A stretch of DNA of 51,047 nucleotides from positions 1-51,047 of the forward strand of contig JAFSDL010000031.1 of assembly GCA_017436285.1 (NCBI GenBank), given 5' to 3'. The position numbers and the translations under genes were made by a program. The notes under the pieces are model-generated. The model had not been told where the DNA came from. It saw nothing but the letters and a program-made list of their open reading frames with translations, and ran no database searches. The stretch is from Clostridia bacterium. GTDB lineage: Bacteria > Bacillota > Clostridia > Oscillospirales > Acutalibacteraceae. Shown here piece after piece: positions 31,993 through 40,270 of this stretch. Each line of letters starts with the position of its first letter. Position 1 is the first letter of the stretch.

Positions 31993-33780
31993 ATGCTTAA
32001 AAGTAAAATTGCATTTGTTAACAATAAGCCTTTTATTGAAATAAATGGTAATTTATACGCCCCCCTTGCATACACCACATATTTTGACGAGTGTGGCGAA
32101 TGGTCTGATTTTATCAAGAATGGCTATAAAATATTTTTTGTAAACATTTCATTCACCGATTTGCCAATTAATAATATCACCGGCTTTTCACCTTTTATAA
32201 AAGGCGTTTTTGAAACTGAGGTGCCTGATTTTTCTGATTTCGATGATATAGTAAAGGTCATTATATCAGAATGTCCTGATGCTTTGATTTTTCCGAGAAT
32301 TAATATCTCAATGCCTCGAAAATGGGTGAATGAAAACCCATATGAAACAGTAGAAACATTAAATGGTGGCCCCCGAGAATCCCTCTTTTCTAAGAAATTC
32401 AGGCATGATGGTGCAGAGCTGTTAAAGAAATTGCTCGTTCATATCCGGTCTGCTGATTATAATAAAAGAATTGCAGGCTATCAGCTTTGCGGCGGAACAA
32501 CACAGGAATGGATTCACCACGACCTTTGGGGCTCATATTCAGAAACGGGTATGAAAATGTTTTCGGAGTGGTGCTTTGAAAAGCACGGGATTAATAATAT
32601 AAAAGCTCCCGAAAAAGAGGATTTCAACAAAGGCGTTCTCACAGAAGAAACGCAGAAATATTACGAATTTTGCAATGAAGAAATAACAAGGACTATCAAT
32701 CATTTCGCAAGGGTCACTAAAGAAGTTATAAACAACGAACAGATAGTGGGTGTGTTTTACGGCTACAATGCTTTTGTTTGCGATTGTCTCTGGGGGTTAC
32801 ACGGATTAGCTCATATCATTGACTCACCATACATAGATTTCTTTTCATCCCCCTGCTGTTATGACTGCAACAGAGCCTTAGGCTTTGACTGGGGTGATAT
32901 GATTCCTGCAGATTCTCTGAGGCTTCACAACAAGCTTTATTTCGTTGAATGTGACATCCGAACCAATCTTACCGGAAGAATGCAGGATTCCCGACCCGGA
33001 AAATATCCCGAAGACATCTATCAACTATACGATGAAAAAGGCAACAAAACGGCATGGTGCGGACCTGACACTCTTGAGCTGTCAATTTCTGCTATCAGAA
33101 AAGCTTTTGCACATCAGGTCACAAAAGGCTCAGGTATATGGTGGTTTGATATGTGGGGCGGTTGGTATCACAACACAGAAATTATGAAAGAGCTTCAAAG
33201 CCTTCAAAAAATTTACAACGCCACCCTATCAGACAAAACTGAAAATGCACTATCAGCCGAAGTGGCGCTATTCATTGATGAAAACGCATACAGAAACTTA
33301 CCGCGCGGTAACAGCTTACTTAATATGGTAAACCATTACAGAGTAAAAATGGGAACATCAGGCATCCCCTTCGATATTTATATGGTTGAGGATGCCCAAA
33401 GGGTTATCAGTAAATACAAGGCTGTGATTTTCACTGCCCCAAAGCCATCTGAAGCAGGCAAAAAAGCAATTGACATTTGCAAAAAGCTTAACATCCCATT
33501 TATTTCTGCAGAAGATGACAACTCATTTCCCACCACCGAAGAAATCAAAAACGAGCTTATATCCTTCGGTATCCATTGCTATAACAACGACGGTTGTGTT
33601 GTTTATTCAGGAAACGGTCTTCTTGGAGTTCATACAGTAACAACCGGTGAAACAAAAATAGCATTACCACAAAAAATAAAAATCAAAGCATTATGCGGTA
33701 TGGAGCTTGATAATGCTGAGGCAAACAGCCTGACCCTAAAGCTTCCTATACACAGTACAGTAATATTTAAAATTAATTAA
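31993..33780 (+). CDS. Putative glycoside hydrolase (GH42-like beta-galactosidase fold)
   Basis: This is a 595-residue cytoplasmic protein. The first part looks like a TIM barrel (FIEINGNLYAPLAYTTYF, then RIAGYQLCGGTTQEW, whose Glu could be the acid/base). A middle GVFYGYNAFVCD stretch and GSGIWWFDMWGGWYHN precede a Rossmann-like C-terminal domain (VALFIDENAYR, KAVIFTAPKP) like the GH42 middle domain. Assignment to GH42 is by pattern only; it may belong to an unclassified family. The ATG at 31993 follows GAGG; the TTG seven codons upstream is rejected. It is first of three plus-strand genes with a phosphodiesterase and a GH36 enzyme. Confidence 0.5.
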   Translation: MLKSKIAFVNNKPFIEINGNLYAPLAYTTYFDECGEWSDFIKNGYKIFFVNISFTDLPINNITGFSPFIKGVFETEVPDFSDFDDIVKVIISECPDALIFPRINISMPRKWVNENPYETVETLNGGPRESLFSKKFRHDGAELLKKLLVHIRSADYNKRIAGYQLCGGTTQEWIHHDLWGSYSETGMKMFSEWCFEKHGINNIKAPEKEDFNKGVLTEETQKYYEFCNEEITRTINHFARVTKEVINNEQIVGVFYGYNAFVCDCLWGLHGLAHIIDSPYIDFFSSPCCYDCNRALGFDWGDMIPADSLRLHNKLYFVECDIRTNLTGRMQDSRPGKYPEDIYQLYDEKGNKTAWCGPDTLELSISAIRKAFAHQVTKGSGIWWFDMWGGWYHNTEIMKELQSLQKIYNATLSDKTENALSAEVALFIDENAYRNLPRGNSLLNMVNHYRVKMGTSGIPFDIYMVEDAQRVISKYKAVIFTAPKPSEAGKKAIDICKKLNIPFISAEDDNSFPTTEEIKNELISFGIHCYNNDGCVVYSGNGLLGVHTVTTGETKIALPQKIKIKALCGMELDNAEANSLTLKLPIHSTVIFKIN

Positions 33781-33796
33781 ATCAGGAGATGATTTT

Positions 33797-34783
33797 ATGT
33801 TAAAAAGCAAGAAAAAAATCGTTATTTCGGTTATTTCTGCTGTTATTGTTGTGGCAATAATTACAACCTCTCTCGCATTATATTTCGCAAGATACGCCCT
33901 TGACAGAAACGATACCGAAGCTTTCTTCAGAGAAAATGTAAAAGCGGTTGGCTTTGATAACACAATCGAAACCGCTATTCCTCAAACAGAGCTTTATGAT
34001 TTAATTCAAAACCACTTCAACTCTGAATTACCCGAAGGCAAAACAGAAAAGAAGGCAGTTATAATTGGTTATGATGGTTGCCGAGCAGATATACTCAGAG
34101 AAAAAAATGATAATGGTGCTATAAACGCCTTACTCAATGACGGCGCTTCCATCAGCCTTGCTTATTGCGGTGGTGTAAATTATCCCGAAAAGAACACACA
34201 AGATACCTCTACAGCTCCCGGTTGGTGCTCAATTCTCACAGGCGAATGGGCTGATGTTCACGGCGTAACAGGTAACGACATCACTAAAAGTCTTGACACC
34301 AAAACACTTTTGACAAGCCTTGTTGAGAACGGAAGCATTGACAACTCAGTTTTCCTGACAAAATGGAAGGGTCATTTTTCAAGAGCTGATGCAACATATT
34401 TAGACGAAAAGCAATATTGTGAAGACAATGGTATAAAAACAGAATACACTCTTTGCAAAAATGATGAAGCTACCCACGAAGCTGCTGTTGCTGAATTTTC
34501 AGAAAAGGATTGCGCTGATTTTACGTTTATCATTTATGAGCACACTGATTCAACAGGTCACAACAAAGGCTTCACCTTCAACAACCCTGAATACAAGCAG
34601 GCCTTTCTTGATGAGGATGCCTGCGGTCTTGAAGTAATAAATACCATAAAGGCTCGCGAAAGCTATGAAAATGAGGATTGGCTCATTGTTGTTACAAGCG
34701 ACCACGGTGGCATCGGCACAGATCACGGTGATGAAAGCATCCAGGAGAGGATGACCTTTATTGTAGCAAATAAAGAATTCTGA
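33797..34783 (+). CDS. Membrane-anchored alkaline-phosphatase-superfamily phosphodiesterase
   Basis: The 328-residue protein has a signal-anchor (IVISVISAVIVVAIITTSLALYF in two parts, about residues 8-30) and an extracytoplasmic metal-dependent hydrolase domain. IIGYDGCRAD supplies the first metal Asp, DTSTAPGWCSILTG the nucleophile Thr/Ser region, EHTDSTGHNKGF further metal ligands, and VVTSDHGGIGTDHG the last Asp-His pair. The pattern fits nucleotide pyrophosphatase/type I phosphodiesterases. GGAGATG precedes the ATG by 8 nt. It may remove phosphate or phosphodiester groups from surface glycans used by the neighbouring glycosidases. Confidence 0.8.
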   Translation: MLKSKKKIVISVISAVIVVAIITTSLALYFARYALDRNDTEAFFRENVKAVGFDNTIETAIPQTELYDLIQNHFNSELPEGKTEKKAVIIGYDGCRADILREKNDNGAINALLNDGASISLAYCGGVNYPEKNTQDTSTAPGWCSILTGEWADVHGVTGNDITKSLDTKTLLTSLVENGSIDNSVFLTKWKGHFSRADATYLDEKQYCEDNGIKTEYTLCKNDEATHEAAVAEFSEKDCADFTFIIYEHTDSTGHNKGFTFNNPEYKQAFLDEDACGLEVINTIKARESYENEDWLIVVTSDHGGIGTDHGDESIQERMTFIVANKEF

Positions 34784-34805
34784 AAAAGCCCAAAGGAGAA
34801 GCTGT

Positions 34806-37268
34806 ATGAAAAAACTATTGAACAGTAATATAACGGATATAAGCCTTTCCACCATATTTATGGGGCTTATGATTTATTCTGCATATTCATTATGGTACAT
34901 ATTCAACGGAACCCAAAGCGGTGCAGATATCCACCTTTACACCGTGCTTTCAGGTATGGCAATCGGTTGGTTCCTTGTTATGTTTATCAATTCTGCATTA
35001 AAAAAAACAAATTGGATTCCCAAGCTTATTGCATTCATTGTGGGCAACGGTTTCTTTCAAGGCTTGATTTGGGGAATAAATGCGAAAATCAATAAAGAGT
35101 ACCTTTTGAATGACCAGGTAGTCATTAAGACCTTCACTGTTGCATTCTCTTTATCTGCGATACTTCTTTTAGTTGCTTTTATTTTAAGAGCTAAAAAGAA
35201 ACAGAAAATTCTAAGCCTTATTCTTGCAATTGTTTATTTTATAATTTCCTGTGGTGGTGTAATTGTTTTGAACGAAGAAAACATCAAGGCTTTGGAATAT
35301 AAGCAGGATATAAAATTTGATACTATGGAGTCCCACGAGATAGAAAAAGAAGAGATAGCCCTTGCTTCACAATGGTATGAGGACAGCTTCTTCGGTATTC
35401 ATAAAAAAATGCCCTTCACATTTAAAATTGATGGTGAAGCCTTTAACCCTACTCAGTGGGAACAGCACCTTACAGAAGAGCCCGAAATCGGCTCAGTATA
35501 TGAAGGCGGAAAAACCTCTTATTTAGTTTACAAAAACAAAAGCACTGACCTTGAGGTAACTGTTGAGGCGACCTTCTTTGAAAAGAATGCCACTTGCCAA
35601 TGGACAGTTTATCTTAAAAACACAGGCAAAAACAATTCAGGTGTTATAAGTGATTTTTATGCTCTTGATTTCAGCTTTCCGACAGGCAAGGCAGACCTTT
35701 ACTATTCAATGGGTAGCGATACTGCCGCAAGTGATTTCTCACTTATAAAAAAGAATCTGAATTTTATTGAAAGAAAATTCAGTGGTGTTGACGGTAAGCC
35801 AACCGAAAGCCACCTCCCCTATTTCAACATTCTTGGTGAAAGCTATGGTTTAGTTCTCGGCATCGGTTGGACAGGTCAGTGGGCATCGGGCATTTCTGCT
35901 AAAAGCGGTGAAACCAGCATAACAGTTAAACAAGAGAATTTTGAAGCCTATCTTCTCCCCGGTGAAGAAATCCGTTCACCCCTTATTTCCCTTAGCTTTT
36001 ATGATGACACAAATGCACTTAAGGGCTTCAACCTTTTCAGAAATTGGGTTATGGACTCTGTTTATCCGGAAAATATAAAGAAGAATTATTACACCGTAAT
36101 GGAGCTTGCAGGACCTGTTTCCTCAAGAACCTCTGATGAAATTCTCAATATTCTTGACAATGAAATTGCAGACAGCGTATATGAAGAAATAGACGCCTTC
36201 TGGATGGATGCAGGCTGGTACAGCTATAACGAGGGCTGGTACGATGGCGTAGGTAACTGGACTGTTGACGAAAGCAGATATGACAACGGTATATCAGAGC
36301 TTTCAGATTATGCCACTAAAAAAGGGCTTAAGCATACCCTTTGGTATGAGCCTGAAAGAGTTTACCCCGGCACACAATTCCACACCGTAGGCTCTGAAAA
36401 CGAAGAATGGTTAATCTCTGCTGATGGCGAGGATAACCTTATGTGGAACCTTGCAAACGAGGATGCCTTCGAATATTATTGCGATTATCTTCTTAACTCA
36501 ATGAAGGAAAACGGAGTTACAATTTACCGCCAGGATTTTAACTTTGCGCCTCTCAAATATTGGCAGAAGGCAGATGCCGAGTATTATGGCGGAAGAACAG
36601 GTATATGCGAAAACCACTATGTAACAAACCTTTACAGGTATCTTGATTATCTCACAGAAAACATTGACGGTCTTATTATTGATAACTGTGCATCAGGCGG
36701 CAAACGTCTTGACCTTGAAATCACTTACCGCAGTATTGCATTCTGGAGAAGTGACTACAACTGCAGCTATCACCCCGACCTTTTTGATGCAACTCAATCT
36801 ATGACATACGGCATTTCCTTCTGGCTTCCCATTACGGGTGCAAACCTTTATATGTCAGATGAGTACGCAGGGAGAAGTGCTATTATGCCCTTGGTGCTTA
36901 TGGATTTCTTCTCTCATCAGCATCCCGAATACAGCTTGTATTTAGAACAAAGAGCATTAATGGGTGGTAACTACTATCCCCTTGAATTCGGAAGCTTTGA
37001 TAACGATAGAATGCACGCGATGGAGTTCATTTCAAGAGATGCAACAGAAGGTACTGTATTGATTTACAAGAGAGCAAATGTTAAAGATACAGAATACACC
37101 ATTAATTTTAACGGTCTGAAAACAGCAACCGATTACAAAATATATGACATTGATAATCCCGAAAAGGTTTACACAATGAGTGGCATTGACCTTATGCAAG
37201 AAGGACTCACAATTCCCCTCCCCGAAGAAGGTCAGAAGGCAATAATTCTGATGTTTGAGGCAAAATAA
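34806..37268 (+). CDS. GH36 alpha-galactosidase fused to an N-terminal membrane domain
   Basis: Residues 1-155 contain about five hydrophobic helices (near 14-35, 45-64, 73-92, 106-128 and 134-156). The rest is a GH36 glycosidase: beta-sandwich (about 190-420), then the barrel with AFWMDAGWYSY, HTLWYEPERVYPG, the nucleophile Asp577 in YRQDFNF, and DNCASGGKRLDLE with acid/base Asp650 in WRSDY. GH36 enzymes are normally soluble, so this one is probably tethered to the membrane with the catalytic part outside, like the phosphodiesterase upstream. AAAGGAG precedes the ATG. Specificity (alpha-galactoside or alpha-GalNAc) is uncertain. Confidence 0.85.
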   Translation: MKKLLNSNITDISLSTIFMGLMIYSAYSLWYIFNGTQSGADIHLYTVLSGMAIGWFLVMFINSALKKTNWIPKLIAFIVGNGFFQGLIWGINAKINKEYLLNDQVVIKTFTVAFSLSAILLLVAFILRAKKKQKILSLILAIVYFIISCGGVIVLNEENIKALEYKQDIKFDTMESHEIEKEEIALASQWYEDSFFGIHKKMPFTFKIDGEAFNPTQWEQHLTEEPEIGSVYEGGKTSYLVYKNKSTDLEVTVEATFFEKNATCQWTVYLKNTGKNNSGVISDFYALDFSFPTGKADLYYSMGSDTAASDFSLIKKNLNFIERKFSGVDGKPTESHLPYFNILGESYGLVLGIGWTGQWASGISAKSGETSITVKQENFEAYLLPGEEIRSPLISLSFYDDTNALKGFNLFRNWVMDSVYPENIKKNYYTVMELAGPVSSRTSDEILNILDNEIADSVYEEIDAFWMDAGWYSYNEGWYDGVGNWTVDESRYDNGISELSDYATKKGLKHTLWYEPERVYPGTQFHTVGSENEEWLISADGEDNLMWNLANEDAFEYYCDYLLNSMKENGVTIYRQDFNFAPLKYWQKADAEYYGGRTGICENHYVTNLYRYLDYLTENIDGLIIDNCASGGKRLDLEITYRSIAFWRSDYNCSYHPDLFDATQSMTYGISFWLPITGANLYMSDEYAGRSAIMPLVLMDFFSHQHPEYSLYLEQRALMGGNYYPLEFGSFDNDRMHAMEFISRDATEGTVLIYKRANVKDTEYTINFNGLKTATDYKIYDIDNPEKVYTMSGIDLMQEGLTIPLPEEGQKAIILMFEAK

Positions 37269-37286
37269 AACAAAGAAATAAAGCTA

Positions 37287-37331
37287 TACGGAGCAAACCG
37301 ACTATGACAAGTTAGTTTGCTCCGTATTTAT
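37287..37331. terminator. Convergent terminator
   Basis: TACGGAGCAAAC (37287-37298) pairs perfectly with GTTTGCTCCGTA (37315-37326) over a 16-nt loop, followed by TTTATTTATTTTT. It ends the GH36 operon and can also serve the minus-strand anti-sigma gene. Confidence 0.85.
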
Positions 37332-38183
37332 TTATTTTTCCTGTTTCTTTTCAGCAGAGTCGTAAATTACATTTCCGTCATAATCCCATCTTATAACGCG
37401 GTTGTTATAATCATAGTTGATTTGTAAATAATCATCATTGTTACTCCAAGAGATGCTGTCACTATCTCCGAATTCATCATTATTTCCGTTTTCAAAATCC
37501 ATCCAGCCTTCTACATACCCCGGCAATTCTTTATTACCGTTTTTCTCTTTTGACCAGATTTCTTTTCCGTTTAAAATAATCACATCAACATCGGGATATC
37601 TGTCGGCACCATTCTTAGAAAGATCTACAAGCTCAATCCCTGATACACAAAGATTTTTCTCTCTTGAAGAGCGAGAAATAACAGTTGTAACTATACTTAT
37701 ATCATATATTACTTTACCGTTTTTTTCATAAACATTTCTTTTCATCTCTCCATCTGATATTCTTGCTGTTTTATATACAATGAAAAGCTTATCCACTTTT
37801 TTGTTTGAATAAGTTACATCATCAGTGTATTTGTGAGCACATTTAACTTCAATATCAGTATCAGGCTTTATATATGCTTTAAAAAGAAGATTGTAACTGC
37901 CTGAAAGAACAAGTCCGCAAAGCATTGATGCAATTATAATGGTAAGTATTTGCTTTTTTCTTTTTTTCTTCATCAGGCAAACGAATTCTTCTGATGTTGA
38001 TTGGTCATCACAAGTAAAAATCACGCCCGAATATTTTTCGTAATCCTTTTTACATTTTTCGCAATCTTTCAGATGCTCTTCAACAGCAGTTTTCGTTGTA
38101 TCATTCACTGCACCATCGTAATATAAAGGCAACAGGTCTTCAACAATTTTGCAATCCAAAGTATTTTTATGTTTATTACTCAT
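37332..38183 (-). CDS. Zinc-finger anti-sigma factor
   Basis: This membrane-spanning anti-sigma factor partners the ECF sigma upstream. It has an N-terminal zf-HC2 domain, CKIVEDLLPLYYDGAVND, then EEHLKDCEKCKKDY (Cys...His-x3-Cys-x2-Cys, zinc anti-sigma motif). One transmembrane helix follows (ILTIIIASMLCGLVLSGSYNLLF), then an external domain of about 180 residues with no family I recognise, presumably the sensor. The ATG at 38183 has GAGAGG 9 nt upstream; an ATG three codons earlier sits directly against it. It overlaps the sigma gene by 8 nt. Confidence 0.88.
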   Translation of the reverse strand: MSNKHKNTLDCKIVEDLLPLYYDGAVNDTTKTAVEEHLKDCEKCKKDYEKYSGVIFTCDDQSTSEEFVCLMKKKRKKQILTIIIASMLCGLVLSGSYNLLFKAYIKPDTDIEVKCAHKYTDDVTYSNKKVDKLFIVYKTARISDGEMKRNVYEKNGKVIYDISIVTTVISRSSREKNLCVSGIELVDLSKNGADRYPDVDVIILNGKEIWSKEKNGNKELPGYVEGWMDFENGNNDEFGDSDSISWSNNDDYLQINYDYNNRVIRWDYDGNVIYDSAEKKQEK

Positions 38184-38688
38184 AGTATCCATCCTCTCTC
38201 ATTTTTTCGTTTATCATTTTTCTTGCTCGGTGGTAGGTAACCCTTGCCCATTCCTCGCTTTTTGAAAACAGCCTTGCAATATCGGAAAAGCTCAATTCTC
38301 CGAAAACTCTTAAGGTAAACACCTCTTTATAAGGTTCCTTTATTTCGTGGAGAATTTTATGAATGTTAAATACCGCTTCTTTTTTTGATACACTTTCTTC
38401 AACATTTTCATTTGAATAAAGTTTTTCAAAATAGCCATCATCTGAAATTTCCCTACCCTGCTTTTTGCATTTATTAAGGAATATTCTTTTGGCAATTGCA
38501 CAAAGCCAGGTATAAAGGCTGCTTTCACCTGCAAATCCGCTTTTGGTACTCATTGCTTTAAGAAAGGCTTCCTGAGTGATGTCCGATGCCATATTTTCAT
38601 CGTGGCAAAGAGAAAGCACATAGCGATAAACCGCGTTATATTCACCGCACAAAATCTCGTCAGTTATTCTTTCTGCTTTTCTTTTCAC
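38176..38688 (-). CDS. ECF-family RNA polymerase sigma factor
   Basis: This is a group IV sigma factor with region 2 (YNAVYRYVLSLCHDENMASDITQEAFLKA, in pieces) and region 4 (YKEVFTLRVFGELSFSDIARLF, HTH), linked by a short spacer. The GTG at 38686-38688 is taken as start, preceded by AAAGGATGGTG. A TTG at 38736 would add 16 residues but lies inside the -10 of an ECF-type promoter, upstream of the likely transcription start. It is probably autoregulated and held by the membrane anti-sigma factor encoded next. Confidence 0.9.
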   Translation of the reverse strand: MKRKAERITDEILCGEYNAVYRYVLSLCHDENMASDITQEAFLKAMSTKSGFAGESSLYTWLCAIAKRIFLNKCKKQGREISDDGYFEKLYSNENVEESVSKKEAVFNIHKILHEIKEPYKEVFTLRVFGELSFSDIARLFSKSEEWARVTYHRARKMINEKMREDGYYE

Positions 38689-38728
38689 TCTTTCACCATC
38701 CTTTTTCTTATCTTCACCGGTGCGTTGG

Positions 38729-38757
38729 TTAGACAACCGAAACTAAAAAACGTTACA
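38729..38757 (-). promoter_or_regulatory. ECF-type (autoregulatory) promoter
   Basis: The minus strand has TGTAAC (38752-38757), a 17-nt spacer and GTCTAA (38729-38734), like the TGAAAC-N16/17-CGTC class of ECF promoters. A vegetative -10 TATAAT (38782-38787, with TTACAG 16 nt further upstream) precedes it and could supply basal transcription. Confidence 0.6.
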
Positions 38758-38794
38758 AGCTTTTTCAAAAAATTTTAAAACATTATACCACACA

Positions 38795-38838
38795 AGCAAA
38801 AAACTGTAAGCAGCTTTTAAAGCAAACTTACAGTTTTA
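38795..38838 (-). terminator. Terminator of the HTH-desulfoferrodoxin gene
   Basis: AAACTGTAAG (38801-38810) pairs with CTTACAGTTT (38827-38836), with T residues following on the minus strand (TTTTTTGC). A small inner GCTTT/AAAGC stem adds stability. Confidence 0.8.
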
Positions 38839-38870
38839 AAAACAATCAAATAAAAATTATAACTGTTATT

Positions 38871-39455
38871 TTATATCTTCTTTTTCATAAGTCCGTGTTT
38901 ATTACAATAAATATAAACAAATCCTCTGCCGCGAAGCTGAAATCGAGTTTCTGCATTTCCTTCAGGATAAAATTTAACGAACTGAACTCTGTCTGATGTA
39001 AGATAAGCCATAAAGGAAATAAAATGAGTTTTTGTCATTTCGTGATTTACTGTTATAAAATGCTCATCCTCAACCTTTTCAATTGTAACCTCGTGCGCCT
39101 CATCAATTTCTTCTGCCTCAAGAGGTGGCAAAGCAATTCCGCAACAGCTTATAACCGCATCCCCAGTTGTGTGAATAATATTCCCACAAACAGGACAAGC
39201 ATAAAATTTTGAACGGAGTATGTTAGCAGATGTATTTTGATTTATAACAGTATCACCGCTCATCAGCTCCATAACAGAAACTCCGAGAGCTTTAGCAAGA
39301 GGTTCAACAAGTGTAATATCAGGCAAGCCTTTTGCTGTTTCCCATTTTGAAACCGCCTTACTGCTTATTCCTATTTCATCTGCAAGCTTCAGCTGCGTTA
39401 TACCTTTAGCTTCTCTCAGTTTTTTTATTGTTGTACCTGTTATATAGCTATTCAT
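38871..39455 (-). CDS. XRE-type HTH regulator fused to a desulfoferrodoxin (superoxide reductase) domain
   Basis: Residues 6-62 are a Cro/C1 helix-turn-helix (KKLREAKGITQLKLADEIGI, then SSKAVSKWETAKGLPD). Residues 83-110 are a desulforedoxin-like Fe(Cys)4 knuckle: Cys87, Cys90, Cys104, Cys105 (CPVCG...CCG). Residues 115-190 match the superoxide-reductase domain with every iron ligand kept: His121, His138 (VNHEM), His144 (KTHFI), Cys184 and His187 (YCNKHGL). In desulfoferrodoxins this Fe(His)4Cys site reduces superoxide. Fused to a DNA-binding domain it more likely senses superoxide, oxygen or metal. AGGAGG precedes the ATG. It has its own promoter, structured leader and terminator. Confidence 0.9.
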   Translation of the reverse strand: MNSYITGTTIKKLREAKGITQLKLADEIGISSKAVSKWETAKGLPDITLVEPLAKALGVSVMELMSGDTVINQNTSANILRSKFYACPVCGNIIHTTGDAVISCCGIALPPLEAEEIDEAHEVTIEKVEDEHFITVNHEMTKTHFISFMAYLTSDRVQFVKFYPEGNAETRFQLRGRGFVYIYCNKHGLMKKKI

Positions 39456-39473
39456 TTAATACCTCCTTAGTTT

Positions 39474-39552
39474 TAAAGTCAAATCGGGCAAAAGTACCGA
39501 AACACCACCGTTTAAGGCTGGTTAGGAGATACTTTATCCACTCTTGACTTTA
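39474..39552 (-). ncRNA. Candidate structured 5' leader of the HTH-desulfoferrodoxin mRNA
   Basis: In the minus-strand transcript, TAAAGTCAA pairs with TTGACTTTA (9 bp). Inside it, after a symmetric 8/8 internal loop, AAAGTA pairs with TACTTT, and the 33-nt apical part can form ACCA/TGGT. The apical TCTCCT is complementary to the Shine-Dalgarno AGGAGG at about 39461-39466, so an alternative fold could hide it. I do not recognise a known riboswitch class. Confidence 0.4.
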
Positions 39553-39559
39553 TATCAAA

Positions 39560-39588
39560 ATTATAGCTCCCGGCAACATATATGACAA
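39560..39588 (-). promoter_or_regulatory. Promoter of the HTH-desulfoferrodoxin gene
   Basis: The minus strand has TTGTCA (39583-39588), a 17-nt spacer and TATAAT (39560-39565), giving a leader of about 95 nt. Confidence 0.65.
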
Positions 39589-39654
39589 CCTACTCTTCGT
39601 AGAATAAGATAATTCCGGAAAATTATTTACAATTTGGATTTTTAGAGTTAATAA

Positions 39655-39683
39655 TTGCATTGCGTTTCTATCGGTGATATAAT
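39655..39683 (+). promoter_or_regulatory. Promoter of the P-loop kinase gene
   Basis: TTGCAT (39655-39660), a 17-nt spacer and TATAAT (39678-39683) lie 46 nt before the ATG. Confidence 0.65.
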
Positions 39684-39729
39684 ACTCTCATAACAACAAC
39701 TCAACTTCATAATTAACAAGGAATAAAAA

Positions 39730-40239
39730 ATGATTATTTTAATTACAGGAGCATCCCATACAGGCAAAACCGCACTGGCTCAAAGGCTTCTTGAAAAATA
39801 TAAGTACCCATATCTTTCAATAGACCATTTAAAAATGGGATTAATCCGTAGTGACAATACTGATTTAACACCCTTAAGCAATGATAATGAACTTACGGAA
39901 TATCTATGGCCCATCGTCAGAGAAATGATTAAAACCGCTATTGAAAACAAGCAGAATTTAATCGTTGAGGGCTGTTATATTCCTTTTGATTGGGAAAAGG
40001 ATTTCCACAAAGAATATCTGCCAAGCATCAAATTTTATTGCCTTGTAATGAGCGAAAATTATATTAGAAGCAAATTTGATAATATAAAGTTATTTGCAAA
40101 TGTTATAGAAAATCGTTTGAATGATTCGGATTTTACAATGGAAAAAGCAATAACTGAAAATAAAAAAATTTCAGAGCTCGCAAAAAAGTACCAAGTCAAC
40201 TGTATTATTATTGACGATAACTATGAAATAAATATATAG
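39730..40239 (+). CDS. P-loop kinase-like NTPase
   Basis: This 169-residue single-domain protein begins with the Walker A loop GASHTGKT (residues 7-14). It continues with YLSIDHLKMGLIRS, a substrate-binding Asp/Lys region typical of small-molecule kinases, and NLIVEGCYIP, a Walker-B-like strand. It looks like the adenylate-kinase-related ATPases often annotated as 2-phosphoglycerate-kinase-like or AAA proteins. AAGGAA precedes the ATG. Monocistronic. The substrate is unknown. Confidence 0.72.
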   Translation: MIILITGASHTGKTALAQRLLEKYKYPYLSIDHLKMGLIRSDNTDLTPLSNDNELTEYLWPIVREMIKTAIENKQNLIVEGCYIPFDWEKDFHKEYLPSIKFYCLVMSENYIRSKFDNIKLFANVIENRLNDSDFTMEKAITENKKISELAKKYQVNCIIIDDNYEINI

Positions 40240-40270
40240 AAAAAAGCAGTTCAGAAGAACTGCTTTTTTC
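40239..40270. terminator. Bidirectional terminator between convergent genes
   Basis: GCAGTTC-AGAA-GAACTGC (40246-40263) is flanked by AAAAAA and TTTTTT, so it works on both strands for the kinase and the GH95-like gene. Confidence 0.92.

Noticed and set aside
38689-38736. TTG start giving a 16-residue longer ECF sigma factor
   Set aside because: The codon lies in the promoter -10 and upstream of the expected transcript start.
39456-39600. Known riboswitch (THF, preQ1, guanidine, SAM)
   Set aside because: None of the conserved cores that I know can be found; only a generic nested stem is supported.
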